Below, piece after piece: positions 54,604 through 63,860 of a stretch of 64,000 nt of DNA; the stretch's first letter is position 1; each line of letters starts with the position of its first letter. A model generated the notes under the pieces. It searched no databases. It worked only from the letters and a program-made list of their open reading frames with translations, and had not been told where the DNA came from. A program made the translations under genes and the position numbers. Origin of the DNA: Oscillospiraceae bacterium (GTDB taxonomy: Bacteria > Bacillota > Clostridia > Oscillospirales > Ruminococcaceae); the NCBI GenBank assembly GCA_017887325.1, contig JAGHIE010000002.1, forward strand, positions 310,001 through 374,000. The letters run 5' to 3'.

Positions 54604-55440
54604 TTAAATTACTTTAATAACTGGAAATGCTTGAAGCACTATATATAAAAACGGAGCTATAAACAATATACTATCAAAACGATCTAATATTCCTCCGTGA
54701 CCTGGCATTATATGTCCAAAGTCTTTTATTTCACATTGGCGTTTTATAATTGATGTTGTTAAATCTCCTAATATTCCAACTATTGAACCTACAAATGAAA
54801 GTATTAATAATGCAGCTAATTGTACTTGCAATTGTATGTCTCCTTTTGAAACTACATCTGCATATATATATGTAAATGCTATATTCACTATAATACAGAA
54901 GAATATACCACCTATAGCACCTTCTATTGTCTTTTTAGGACTTATTGTTGGTGCTAATTTATGTCTACCAAATAATAAACCTGTGAAATATGCTCCTGTA
55001 TCTGAAATCCATGCACACAAGAATATCATTATTATAGAATGTAATGCTGTTTGTGTTTGAATTTCTCTTACAAATACAATTGATGAAAATGCATATGGTA
55101 CTAAGAAAGCACAAGTAAACGAAATTGCAATTTCTTCAAATTTTAATGTGGAATGTTTTGCAAATAATATCACAATTAAAATAACTATATACGCCATTAC
55201 TATTACTGTAAACATTTCTTTCAAAACACCCATTTGAGTAAATGGAACAACTCCTGCAAATAACATACTAGTTATCAATAACGCAGGATTTTTTACATAT
55301 TTTGTTGTGTGTAATATTTCATATACTGCAATAATGCTTATTGCAGAAATAGCTATATTTAATGCTATTGTATTGTAAAAAAAGAATACTATCAAAACAA
55401 TAGGCATACCTATAATAGCTGTCAAAATTCTAGACTTCAT
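54604..55440 (-). CDS. cdsA: Phosphatidate cytidylyltransferase
   Basis: A 278-residue membrane enzyme with about seven to eight helices that makes CDP-diacylglycerol for phospholipids. The C-terminal signature SxVKRxxxxKDxGxxxPGHGGxxDRxDS appears as SIIKRQCEIKDFGHIMPGHG followed by GILDRFDS, near residue 235. It is 36 bases after uppS. Confidence 0.95.
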   Translation of the reverse strand: MKSRILTAIIGMPIVLIVFFFYNTIALNIAISAISIIAVYEILHTTKYVKNPALLITSMLFAGVVPFTQMGVLKEMFTVIVMAYIVILIVILFAKHSTLKFEEIAISFTCAFLVPYAFSSIVFVREIQTQTALHSIIMIFLCAWISDTGAYFTGLLFGRHKLAPTISPKKTIEGAIGGIFFCIIVNIAFTYIYADVVSKGDIQLQVQLAALLILSFVGSIVGILGDLTTSIIKRQCEIKDFGHIMPGHGGILDRFDSILFIAPFLYIVLQAFPVIKVI

Positions 55441-55476
55441 CTATAAAATCTCCATTCTAAAAGTTTTTAATGGCTT

Positions 55477-56184
55477 TTATATACCACCAAATCTTCTATT
55501 TCTTTTTTGATATTCTTCTAAAGCTTTATCCATACTCTTTTCGTTAAAATCTGGCCACAAAATGTTATCCATAAAAACACATTCTGCATATGCTGATTGC
55601 CATATTAAAAAGTTTGATAATCTATATTCTCCACTAGGTCTAATTATTAAATCAACGTCTGGTTGACCTTTTGTGTATAAATAATCTGCAAACATTTTTT
55701 CATCTATATCATCAATAGATTTATTTCCTTGCATAATATCTTGACAAACTTTTTTTACAGCTGTTACAATCTCGCTTCTTCCACCATAATTTATAGCTAC
55801 ATTTAACCTTAAACCTGTATAGTTTTTACTTTCTTCTTCGCACTCTTTTATTAAATTTTTTATTTCATCATCATATGGTGTTAAATCACCTATAAATCTC
55901 AATTTAATATTTTCTGATTTATAATTATGAGCATCTTTTAAATATTCTCTTAAAAGTTCAATTATTCCCATAACTTCTTCTTTAGGTCTAACCCAGTTTT
56001 CAGTTGAAAATGCATAAACTGTTAAATATCTAACACCTATTTTGTTACAATACCTTACTATGTTTTTAAACGCCTTAGCACCTATTTTATGTCCCGCTGA
56101 GCGTGGCAATCCTCTTAGTTTTGCCCAACGCCCATTTCCGTCCATAATAATGCCTATATGTTGTGGCATTGAATCTTTTTGCAT
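55477..56184 (-). CDS. uppS: Isoprenyl transferase (undecaprenyl diphosphate synthase)
   Basis: A 235-residue cis-prenyltransferase making the C55 lipid carrier for peptidoglycan and surface polymers. Motifs: HIGIIMDGNGRWAK near residue 9 (catalytic Asp), AFSTENWVRP near 65, and the C-terminal IIRPSGEYRLSNFLIWQSAYAE near 195. The ATG at 56184 is preceded by GGAG at seven bases, placed within the last codons of frr; the genes are one base apart. Confidence 0.96.
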   Translation of the reverse strand: MQKDSMPQHIGIIMDGNGRWAKLRGLPRSAGHKIGAKAFKNIVRYCNKIGVRYLTVYAFSTENWVRPKEEVMGIIELLREYLKDAHNYKSENIKLRFIGDLTPYDDEIKNLIKECEEESKNYTGLRLNVAINYGGRSEIVTAVKKVCQDIMQGNKSIDDIDEKMFADYLYTKGQPDVDLIIRPSGEYRLSNFLIWQSAYAECVFMDNILWPDFNEKSMDKALEEYQKRNRRFGGI

Positions 56185-56185
56185 A

Positions 56186-56740
56186 TTATAACTCCATAAT
56201 TTCTTTTTCTTTTACTTTTGCACATTCATCTGCATTTTTACAGAATTTATCTGTGATGTTTTGTACTTGTTTTTCTCCATCTTTCAAATCATCTTCTGTA
56301 ATTGCATTGTCTTTTTTCATAGCTTTTAATTTTTCATTAGCATCTCTACGAATTGAACGAATTGCAACTTTACATTCTTCTGCCATACGATGAATATCTT
56401 TTACGATTTCTTTTCTGCGTTCTTCTGTTAGTGGTGGGAATGTAATTCTTAAAACTTTACCATCGTTTGTTGGGTTAATTCCTAAATCTGATGTTTGAAT
56501 TGCTTTTTCAATGCTTGATAAAGCAGACATATCCCAAGGTTGAATTACTAAAACTCTTGCTTCTGAAACAGAAATTGCTGCTAATTGTTGGATTGGTGTC
56601 ATTGCTCCGTAGTAATCTACAGATATTTTATTTAAAACTGCAGGATTTGCTCTACCTGCTCTGATTGAAGCATATTCGTTTTCTAAAGCTGATATACTTT
56701 TTGTCATTTTAGTTTGTGCTTTTTCGATTACAGTTTTCAT
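56186..56740 (-). CDS. frr: Ribosome recycling factor
   Basis: A 184-residue tRNA-mimic that splits post-termination ribosomes with EF-G. Typical parts are RAGRANPAVLNKISVDYYGA near residue 30, IQQLAAISVSEARVLVIQPWD near 52, and IAIRSIRRDAN-like VAIRSIRRDANEKLK near 128. The ATG at 56740 behind AAAGGAGAC is preferred over a TTG eight codons upstream. It is 24 bases after pyrH. Confidence 0.96.
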   Translation of the reverse strand: MKTVIEKAQTKMTKSISALENEYASIRAGRANPAVLNKISVDYYGAMTPIQQLAAISVSEARVLVIQPWDMSALSSIEKAIQTSDLGINPTNDGKVLRITFPPLTEERRKEIVKDIHRMAEECKVAIRSIRRDANEKLKAMKKDNAITEDDLKDGEKQVQNITDKFCKNADECAKVKEKEIMEL

Positions 56741-56764
56741 AATATTTGTCTCCTTTAATAACAA

Positions 56765-57472
56765 TTATTCAGTAACAGTAGTTCCTACTATTTCTCCTTT
56801 AGCTGCTTTTACTATATTGCTAGGATCATTTAAATTAAATACAACTATTGGAATATTATTATCTTTACACATTGATGCTGCTGTTGAGTCCATTACAGCT
56901 AAGTTTTTAGATAAAACATCTGTGAATGTTAGTTCGTCGAATTTTACTGCATCAGGATATTTGTGTGGGTCTTTGTCATATATACCATCTACCATTGTAG
57001 CTTTGAATATAACATCAGCTTCTATTTCTGCTGCTCTTAAAGTTGATGCTGTATCTGTTGAAAAGAATGGATTACCTGTTCCACAACCAAAGATTACAAC
57101 TCTTCCTTTTTCTAAGTGTCTTACTGCTTTATTTCTTATGTATGGTTCTGCTACTTGTTGCATTGCGATAGCTGTTTGAACCCTTACATCTACTCCTAAA
57201 CTTTCTAATACATCTGCAACTGCTAATGCATTCATAGTAGTACCTAACATACCAATATGGTCTGCTCTTGTTCTATCCATGCTACCACTTGAACGACCTC
57301 TCCAGAAGTTTCCGCCACCTACAACGATAGCTATTTGTACTCCTAGTTCAGCACATTCTTTTATACTTTTACAAATGTTTGTTATTACATCATAGTTTAG
57401 GCCAAAACCTTTTTCTCCTGCTAGTGCTTCACCACTTAATTTAAGTAAAATTCTTTTATATTTTAAACTCAC
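56765..57472 (-). CDS. pyrH: UMP kinase
   Basis: A 235-residue hexameric amino-acid-kinase-fold enzyme making [18 protein letters not shown] is near the N-terminus, [13 protein letters not shown] near 53, [14 protein letters not shown] near 75 and [19 protein letters not shown] near 130. A GTG at 57472 is preferred: GGGAG lies nine bases before it, whereas the TTG at 57481 nearly touches that site. It heads the operon; rpsB and tsf, its usual upstream partners, are not adjacent. Confidence 0.95.
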   Translation of the reverse strand: MSLKYKRILLKLSGEALAGEKGFGLNYDVITNICKSIKECAELGVQIAIVVGGGNFWRGRSSGSMDRTRADHIGMLGTTMNALAVADVLESLGVDVRVQTAIAMQQVAEPYIRNKAVRHLEKGRVVIFGCGTGNPFFSTDTASTLRAAEIEADVIFKATMVDGIYDKDPHKYPDAVKFDELTFTDVLSKNLAVMDSTAASMCKDNNIPIVVFNLNDPSNIVKAAKGEIVGTTVTE

Positions 57473-57512
57473 TTTTTTCAACTCCCAGTCACTTCTTTTT
57501 TATATCATATAT

Positions 57513-57541
57513 ATGATACAATATCTATCTTTCATTGTAAA
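57513..57541 (-). promoter_or_regulatory. Promoter of the pyrH-polC operon
   Basis: Minus strand TTTACA (57536-57541), 17-base spacer, TATCAT (57513-57518), about 40 bases before the pyrH start. Confidence 0.65.
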
Positions 57542-57564
57542 GTTTAATTTTTAAAAATTTTGTA

Positions 57565-59364
57565 TTATTTAATAGAAAAATCTTCTCTATCTAAAGTTAG
57601 ATTAGAATTATAATAAGGGTCTCCTTTTTCTAAAAAGTCTTTCCAACGATCTTTAAATCTATTTATTTCTCCTTGGAACCTTTTTATCTTTTCTGGAGTA
57701 TCTTCATCACCACGACTTATTGATTCATAATGATATAACTCTGAATAAGGAGTATATACTATAAGTTTGCCTAATTCTCTAATTCTTAAACACAAATCAA
57801 CATCATTAAATGCAACTTCAAATTTTTCATCAAATCCATTTATTTCATTAAACACTGATTTTTTCATCATTAAACAAGCTGCTGTACATGCTGACAAATT
57901 TTGTGCGACATTTAATCTAAACATATATCCCGAAGAATTTCTGTCAAAGCGTTTATGTGAATGTCCTGCAACTCCACCTAGACCAACAATTACACCTGCA
58001 TGTTGTATCATATCGTCTGGATAATATAGCTTACACCCTACTGCTCCAACATCTTCCCTTTGGGCAAACATCAACATTTCTTCTAACCAATTATCTGTTA
58101 AAACTTCTACATCGTTGTTGAGCAATAATATATACTCACCTGTACAATGTTCAACACCAAAATTGTTGATCTTTGAGTAATTAAACTTACCTTTATAATT
58201 TATAACTTTTAAATTTTTATGCTTTTCTTTTATAGTTTCATAATATTCAAAAGTTTCTTTTTCTTCACTATTATTCTCTACAATTACTATTTCAAAATTT
58301 TTGTATGTTGATTTTTTATATATTGAATCTAAACATACTTTTAAATCATTAATATGATCTTTATTAGGTATTAATATAGAAATTTTTGGATTTCCCATTA
58401 TATCATATTTTATCTTATATGTTGATGGGTCTTTACTATCCAAAACCTCTCCTTTTAAACCAACTCTTTCTAAGTGATCTTTTAAAGCTTTTTTAGCAGA
58501 AATAATTGTATATGGTTTAGCATCTGCTCCCGAAGAAACAGAATTTTGGTGAACTCTCCAAAAATATAGCACTTTATCTATATGTACTATATTTTTTGCC
58601 TTTTCACTCAATCTTAGTGCCAAATCATAGTCTTGACTTCCATTATAGTCTTCTCTAAACTTTCCTACTTCATAGAACAAATCTCTTTTAAACGCTGACA
58701 AATGACATATATAATTATATGATCTTAGTGTGTCTGGAGAAAAATCTGGTTTAAAATGAACTGCTAATGGTTTTTTTATTTTATTTGTAAACAAAGCTTC
58801 ATCTGTATAGATATAATCAGAGTTTTTATCATCAATAACTTTTGCTATTTCAAATAATGCTCCTTTTGATAAAATATCATCATGGTCGAATAACACTATA
58901 TAATCTCCTGTTGACATATCACAACATACATTAGTGTTTTCTGGAATGCTTTTGTTTTCAATCTTTTTATATTTTATTCTGCTATCTTTTTGACAATAAT
59001 TTTTACATATATTACTTATTTCTTCAGTATTTTTATCGCTCGCATCTGCCAAACATAGTTCCCAATTATCATATGTTTGTTCTAATACCGAATCAATCAT
59101 ATCTGTTAAATATTTTATCGGTGTATTGTAAAGTGGAACAAGAATACTAAATTTAGTATTTTTATCAAAATTATATTCTTTTTGATATTTTATTTGCTGT
59201 GAAGACAATACCCCATATTTTCTTGTGTATTTTCTTATTTTAAAAACTATTTTATTTCTTATTTGTGCTAACACAAATAAAGGGCCTTTTTTTATCAAAT
59301 ATTTAAACCCTTTTATAAACAACATCATCAATCTATTTGAAGCAATTTTCTGCTTTAAACTCAT
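57565..59364 (-). CDS. Glycosyltransferase with two GT2 domains
   Basis: A 599-residue enzyme. A basic amphipathic N-terminus (about 1-65) may touch the membrane. The first GT-A domain begins FSILVPLYNTPIKYL near residue 72, with the nucleotide-sugar Asp site VLFDHDDILSKGAL near 152. The second begins ISILIPNKDHINDLK near 327, with LLLNNDVEVLTDNWLE near 412 and acceptor-side EVAFNDVDLCLRIRELG near 515. Two-domain GT2 enzymes extend surface polysaccharides (rhamnan-like or O-antigen-like chains). It follows the ABC exporter genes by 18 bases, so it likely builds the exported glycan. Confidence 0.88.
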   Translation of the reverse strand: MSLKQKIASNRLMMLFIKGFKYLIKKGPLFVLAQIRNKIVFKIRKYTRKYGVLSSQQIKYQKEYNFDKNTKFSILVPLYNTPIKYLTDMIDSVLEQTYDNWELCLADASDKNTEEISNICKNYCQKDSRIKYKKIENKSIPENTNVCCDMSTGDYIVLFDHDDILSKGALFEIAKVIDDKNSDYIYTDEALFTNKIKKPLAVHFKPDFSPDTLRSYNYICHLSAFKRDLFYEVGKFREDYNGSQDYDLALRLSEKAKNIVHIDKVLYFWRVHQNSVSSGADAKPYTIISAKKALKDHLERVGLKGEVLDSKDPSTYKIKYDIMGNPKISILIPNKDHINDLKVCLDSIYKKSTYKNFEIVIVENNSEEKETFEYYETIKEKHKNLKVINYKGKFNYSKINNFGVEHCTGEYILLLNNDVEVLTDNWLEEMLMFAQREDVGAVGCKLYYPDDMIQHAGVIVGLGGVAGHSHKRFDRNSSGYMFRLNVAQNLSACTAACLMMKKSVFNEINGFDEKFEVAFNDVDLCLRIRELGKLIVYTPYSELYHYESISRGDEDTPEKIKRFQGEINRFKDRWKDFLEKGDPYYNSNLTLDREDFSIK

Positions 59365-59382
59365 AATTTGCCTCCAAATTTA

Positions 59383-60120
59383 TTATTTTGTAACAGATTT
59401 ATATGCATCACATACTTCTTTGGTTTCTCCAAGCATTTTAACTTTTCCTTTTTCTAACCAAATTACTTTATTACATAATTTTTCTATTTGTTCTATTGAG
59501 TGTGATACTATTATTACAGTAGTTCCGTTCTTCATCATTTCGCTTATTCTATTTTCACATTTTTGTTGGAATAAAAAGTCACCTACTGATAAAATCTCGT
59601 CAACTATTAATATATCTGGAGTAACTACTGTTGCAATTGCAAATCCTAGCCTTGCAAGCATACCAGATGAAAAGTTTTTTACTGCTACATCTTGGAAATC
59701 TTGTAACTCTGCAAAATCTATTATTTCATCATATTTTGTGTCTATAAAATCCGGTGATAATCCTAATACTGTACCATTTAAATAAACATTTTCTCTAGCT
59801 GTTAGCTCCATATCAAAACCTGCACCTAACTCTATTAAAGGTGCAATTGTTCCATCTATTTTTACACTTCCTTCTGATGGCTGCAATATACCTGATATAA
59901 CTTTTAATATTGTACTTTTACCAGCACCATTAAAACCTACTATACCAAACACATCGCCTTTTTCTATATTAAAACTAACATTGCTCAATGCTGTAAATTG
60001 TTCAAAAAACAATTGTCTTTTTACTAGTTTTATGAAATATTCTTTTAAGCTGTCTAAATTTTCTTTAGACATATTAAATCTCATTGTGACATTGTTTACT
60101 TCTATTACATTTTTACTCAT
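59383..60120 (-). CDS. Polysaccharide ABC exporter ATPase (Wzt/TagH type)
   Basis: About 245 residues. Walker A GIVGFNGAGKSTILK is near residue 55, PLIELGAGFDMELTARENV near 90 is the branch signature of O-antigen/teichoic-acid exporters, NFSSGMLARLGFA near 140 is the ABC signature, and ILIVDEILSVGDFLFQ near 165 is Walker B. No C-terminal carbohydrate-binding domain follows, so chain-length control by Wzt-type glycan recognition is absent. An in-frame TTG three codons upstream (60129) has closer Shine-Dalgarno spacing and may be the true start. It is paired with the permease. Confidence 0.9.
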   Translation of the reverse strand: MSKNVIEVNNVTMRFNMSKENLDSLKEYFIKLVKRQLFFEQFTALSNVSFNIEKGDVFGIVGFNGAGKSTILKVISGILQPSEGSVKIDGTIAPLIELGAGFDMELTARENVYLNGTVLGLSPDFIDTKYDEIIDFAELQDFQDVAVKNFSSGMLARLGFAIATVVTPDILIVDEILSVGDFLFQQKCENRISEMMKNGTTVIIVSHSIEQIEKLCNKVIWLEKGKVKMLGETKEVCDAYKSVTK

Positions 60121-60147
60121 AATATTCAAAAAGTCCTTCCTTGTTTT

Positions 60148-60930
60148 TTATATATATAAAATGAAGTTCTTTTGTAGCTTTTTAAACACAACTATACCTA
60201 CAAATAATGATACTAATGCATATATAATACATATTAGATTTGTTTCTAAACTTGGTACTGTATTGTACATTAAAATATCTCTTGTATAAGAAACATAATG
60301 ATATAATGGGTTTATCTTTATTAAGTTTTGCATAAATTCAGGTAAAGCATTTATTGGATAAAATATTGGTGTGAAATACATCCATGCTGTTAATATAACA
60401 CCATACAAATGTAAAATATCTCTAAAATATACTGTTAGTGCTGACAATAATAATCCCATACCTGCTGAAAAAATCAATGTATAAATCATAGGAACAGGAA
60501 TTAACAATGCTGTCCATGTTAAAGGTGTTCCTGTTATTGCAAAAATTATTGCAACAGCTATAAATGAAAATAACATATTTACAAATGCAAATACTATTTT
60601 TTCTAATGGAAATATATATTTAGGTATATATACTTTTTTTATCAAACTACTTGCAGATAATATTGACATTATACAGCTGTTTGTAGCTTCTGAGAAAAAT
60701 CCCCAAACTGTTGAACCTATTAAATAATATAATGGGAAATTAGGTATATCAAATTTAAAAATTTGAGAAAACACGGCTGTCATTACTAACATCATTAATA
60801 ATGGATTTAATATACTCCATACTAAACCCAATACCGACCTTCTATATTTAACTTTTATATCTCTTGAAATTAAATTAAATAATAAATATCTATACTTCAA
60901 AAAATTTTTTACATCAGTCTTCAACGCCAC
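60148..60930 (-). CDS. Polysaccharide ABC exporter permease (Wzm/TagG type)
   Basis: A 260-residue ABC-2 permease with about six helices. The N-terminal interface LISRDIKVKYRRSVLGLVWS near residue 20 and FYPINALPEF near 205 are family hallmarks, as is INPLYHYVSYTRDIL. It moves a lipid-linked surface glycan across the membrane. A GTG start at 60930 sits three bases from AGAGGG; a TTG two codons later has better spacing. It leads the exporter-glycosyltransferase unit. Confidence 0.9.
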   Translation of the reverse strand: MALKTDVKNFLKYRYLLFNLISRDIKVKYRRSVLGLVWSILNPLLMMLVMTAVFSQIFKFDIPNFPLYYLIGSTVWGFFSEATNSCIMSILSASSLIKKVYIPKYIFPLEKIVFAFVNMLFSFIAVAIIFAITGTPLTWTALLIPVPMIYTLIFSAGMGLLLSALTVYFRDILHLYGVILTAWMYFTPIFYPINALPEFMQNLIKINPLYHYVSYTRDILMYNTVPSLETNLICIIYALVSLFVGIVVFKKLQKNFILYI

Positions 60931-60961
60931 AATCCCTCTTTCAAAAAAATATTTTCATACC

Positions 60962-60990
60962 ATTATATCATAAACTTATATATAAGTAAA
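60962..60990 (-). promoter_or_regulatory. Promoter of the polysaccharide export unit
   Basis: Minus strand TTTACT (60985-60990), 17-base spacer, TATAAT (60962-60967), with a leader of about 25 bases. Confidence 0.65.
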
Positions 60991-61072
60991 CTTTATTTTT
61001 AATTATTATACCCATATCCCACTTTGTTTAATATAATTTATATATTACGTTTTTATATTTTTAATTTGACTA

Positions 61073-61100
61073 TTGACATTTTTTTCAAAAGTGATATAAT
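61073..61100 (+). promoter_or_regulatory. Consensus promoter of the structured RNA / speA leader
   Basis: TTGACA (61073-61078), 16-base spacer, TATAAT (61095-61100): both hexamers are perfect. It is the strongest-looking promoter in the window; transcription should start near 61107. Confidence 0.8.
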
Positions 61101-61106
61101 AACTTC

Positions 61107-61473
61107 GAGATGCATAAAACAATTATTTTTATGCAAATATATTGACCTAGCAGTTTACTGTAAAAAGCTCGTCGGACGGGGCTGGTCGTTGCCGAAGTTG
61201 TGACTTTTAGTCACATTTATTGATAGAGTTAAAAGCTCGCTTTATAAGTTGGTTACTTTATAACCGTGTTGATGCACACCACTTGTGAAAGATTCAATAG
61301 AAGAGTAGGATAATATATTTGCTCATAAATTCTAGAGAAGTAATTGGATTTTATGCTGTATTTTTATAATAATTATTTTGCGTTTTTTTGTATAAATTCG
61401 TATAAATATAAAATATTCTTATATGGTAATTTTACAGATAGTGTAGCGTCAAGCTTACACTATCTGTTTTTTA
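61107..61473 (+). ncRNA. Unclassified structured RNA upstream of speA
   Basis: A stretch without reading frames between a perfect promoter and a strong terminator, noticeably richer in G+C than other gaps. Long-range pairing encloses it: GCATAAAA-CAATT (61112-61124) with AATTG/TTTTATGC (61342-61356), then CAAATATATT with AATATATTTG (61134-61143 and 61312-61321). Inside are the hairpins GTGACT/AGTCAC and CAG/CTG, the unpaired-looking GGACGGGGCTGGTCGTTGCCGA region (61173-61194), and a repeated AAAAGCTCG. It could be a stand-alone ncRNA (the clostridial raiA class comes to mind) or a riboswitch for the polyamine genes. No known class is confirmed. Confidence 0.6.
61434..61473 (+). terminator. 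Strong intrinsic terminator before speA
   Basis: ACAGATAGTGTA (61434-61445) and TACACTATCTGT (61456-61467) form a perfect 12-bp stem with a 10-base loop, followed by TTTTTATT. It lies about 70 bases before the speA start. Confidence 0.88.
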
Positions 61474-61542
61474 TTTCCAATTTTTCTGTGTGCTTAAAAA
61501 TAATAAACTAATTTTATTTAGTTTGGGAAAGGATTGATACCG

Positions 61543-63000
61543 ATGAATTTAGACAAACAAAAAAATGCCCCTATTTACACAGCATTACAACAATTTAGGC
61601 GTAAAAGAGTTGTCCCTTTTGATGTTCCAGGTCATAAGCGTGGGCGTGGTAACCCAGAATTAGTCGAATTACTTGGAGAACGCTGTGTTGGTATTGATGT
61701 AAACTCAATGAAGCCTTTGGATAATCTTTGCCACCCTGTTTCTGTAATAAAAGAAGCTGAAGAACTTGCTGCTGATGCTTTCGGCGCTAGTCATTCTTTT
61801 TTAATGGTTGGTGGCACTACATCTTCTGTACAGGCTATGATTTTATCTGCGTGTAAAGCTGGTGATAAAATCATATTACCTAGAAATGTACACAAAAGTG
61901 CTATTAATGCTTTGGTTTTATGTGGTGCTATTCCTGTTTACATTGACCCTAAAGTAGATAAAAATTTAGGTATTCCTTTGGGTATGGAAATTGAAGATTT
62001 AAAAGAAGCAATGAATAAACATCCTGATGCTGTTGCCATATTAGTAAATAACCCTACTTATTATGGAATTTGTTCTGATTTAAAATCCTTGGTTAAAATT
62101 GCTCATGAACACAATATGTTAGTTTTAGTTGATGAAGCTCATGGTACACATTTTTACTTTAGTGAAAATTTACCATGTTCTGCAATGGAAGCTGGAGCTG
62201 ATATGGCTGCTGTTTCTATGCATAAATCTGGAGGTAGTTTAACTCAAAGTTCTCTACTTTTACTTGGTGAAAATGTAAATGCTAGTTATGTAGAACAAAT
62301 AATAAATTTAACACAAACAACAAGTGGTTCTTACTTGCTTATGTCAAGTTTAGATATATCTAGGAGAAACTTGGCTTTGCGTGGAAAAGAATCTTTTGAA
62401 AAAGTGGCTCGAATGGCTCAATATGCACGAGAAGAAATTAATGCTATTGGTGGATATTATGCTTATGGTGCAGAATTAATAAACGGCAATAGTATTTATG
62501 ATTTTGATGTTACTAAACTTGCTGTATATACAAGAGATATTGGTCTTGCTGGAATAGAAGTTTATGATTTATTAAGAGATGAATATGATATTCAAATTGA
62601 GTTTGGTGATATAAGTAATATATTAGCTTATATATCAATCGGTGACAGAATTCAAGATATTGAAAGACTTGTTGGTGCTTTAGCAGACATTAAGCGTTTG
62701 TATTCTAAACCTAAAAAGAATATTTTTATGGCTGAATACATCTCTCCTACTGTAGTTGCTACTCCACAACAAGCTTTTTACGGAGAAAAAATTTCTCTCC
62801 CTATAAAAGAAACTGAAGGAAAAATTTGTGGTGAATTTGTTATGTGTTATCCCCCAGGTATTCCTATCCTTTCCCCTGGTGAAGTTATTACAAAACAAAT
62901 TATCGATTATATCGAATTTGCTAAAGAAAAAGGTTGCTCTATGCAAGGTCCTGAAAGTGAAGATATTTCAAGATTAAATGTATTAAAGGAGGACTTTTAA
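61543..63000 (+). CDS. speA: Arginine/lysine decarboxylase family protein (SpeA-like)
   Basis: A 485-residue fold-type I PLP decarboxylase of the short Orn/Lys/Arg class. Conserved parts are DVPGHKRGRGNPEL near residue 26, FLMVGGTTSSVQAMI near 90, VDEAHGTHFYFS near 200, and the PLP lysine in SMHKSGGSLTQSS near 228. It probably decarboxylates arginine to agmatine for polyamine synthesis; lysine decarboxylation is the main alternative. The ATG at 61543 is nine bases after AAAGGA; an upstream TTG abuts that site. It is three bases before speE. Confidence 0.88.
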   Translation: MNLDKQKNAPIYTALQQFRRKRVVPFDVPGHKRGRGNPELVELLGERCVGIDVNSMKPLDNLCHPVSVIKEAEELAADAFGASHSFLMVGGTTSSVQAMILSACKAGDKIILPRNVHKSAINALVLCGAIPVYIDPKVDKNLGIPLGMEIEDLKEAMNKHPDAVAILVNNPTYYGICSDLKSLVKIAHEHNMLVLVDEAHGTHFYFSENLPCSAMEAGADMAAVSMHKSGGSLTQSSLLLLGENVNASYVEQIINLTQTTSGSYLLMSSLDISRRNLALRGKESFEKVARMAQYAREEINAIGGYYAYGAELINGNSIYDFDVTKLAVYTRDIGLAGIEVYDLLRDEYDIQIEFGDISNILAYISIGDRIQDIERLVGALADIKRLYSKPKKNIFMAEYISPTVVATPQQAFYGEKISLPIKETEGKICGEFVMCYPPGIPILSPGEVITKQIIDYIEFAKEKGCSMQGPESEDISRLNVLKEDF

Positions 63001-63003
63001 AAT

Positions 63004-63858
63004 ATGAATTTTTGGTTTAGTGAACATCATACTGATAATGTTAAAATGTCTATAAAAATAGAAAAACATTTATTTAGTGAAACTAGCGATTTTCAACGCA
63101 TTGATGTTTTTGACTCTTTAGAATTTGGGAAATTTGTAACTTCTAACGGTAGTGTCATTTTTTCTGAAAAAGATGAGTTTACATATGACGAAATGATAGT
63201 TCATGTTCCTATGGCTGTTCACCCTTGTGTTAAAAAGGTTTTAGTTATTGGTGGTGGCGACGGTGGTGTTGCCAGAGAATTATCATACTATGAGGAAATA
63301 GAGCAAATTGATGTTGTTGAACCCGACAAACTTTTTGTTGATGTTTGTCAAAAATATTTTCCTGATAATGCTTGTGGTTTACAAGATAGCAGAGTAAATA
63401 TTTATTATGAAGACGGACTAAAATTTTTACGCTCTAAAACTGATGAATATGATTTAATAATAAACGATTGCACTGACCCATTAGGTCATGCTGCTGGTTT
63501 ATTCACTAAAGAATTTTACGGAAGCTGTTATAAAGCATTACACGATGATGGAATAATGGTTTATCAACATGGTAGTCCTTTCTTTGATGAAGATGAAGAA
63601 ACTTGTAGAGCTATGCATAGAAAAGCTTATCGCAGTTTTCCTATAAGTAGAGTTTATCAAGCACATATTCCAACCTGTCCTTCTGGATATTGGTTGTTTG
63701 GATTTGCATCTAAAAAATATCACCCTTTAAAAGATTTAGATGCTAAAAAATGGAATGATAGAAATATCAAAACATGGTATTATACAACAAATTTACATAA
63801 CGGTGCTTTTATGTTGCCTCGTTATGTTGAAGATTTATTAATAGAAGAGGAGAATTAA
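63004..63858 (+). CDS. speE: Spermidine synthase
   Basis: A 284-residue aminopropyltransferase. It begins MNFWFSEHHTDNVKMSIKIE and carries the active-site QRIDVFDSLEFGKF near 35, the decarboxylated-SAM loop VLVIGGGDGGVARELSYY near 80, VVEPDKLFVDVCQKYFP near 103, and catalytic-Asp NDCTDPLGHA near 158. It transfers an aminopropyl group to putrescine (or agmatine). The ATG follows AAAGGAGG, which overlaps the last speA codons. Confidence 0.94.
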   Translation: MNFWFSEHHTDNVKMSIKIEKHLFSETSDFQRIDVFDSLEFGKFVTSNGSVIFSEKDEFTYDEMIVHVPMAVHPCVKKVLVIGGGDGGVARELSYYEEIEQIDVVEPDKLFVDVCQKYFPDNACGLQDSRVNIYYEDGLKFLRSKTDEYDLIINDCTDPLGHAAGLFTKEFYGSCYKALHDDGIMVYQHGSPFFDEDEETCRAMHRKAYRSFPISRVYQAHIPTCPSGYWLFGFASKKYHPLKDLDAKKWNDRNIKTWYYTTNLHNGAFMLPRYVEDLLIEEEN

Positions 63859-63860
63859 TT

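Noticed and set aside
61107..61360. Lysine riboswitch reading of the speA leader because of GCCGAAG and GAGATGC
   Set aside because: The order and spacing of the other conserved parts (loop E, GAAAGGG stem, CTGGG) do not fit.
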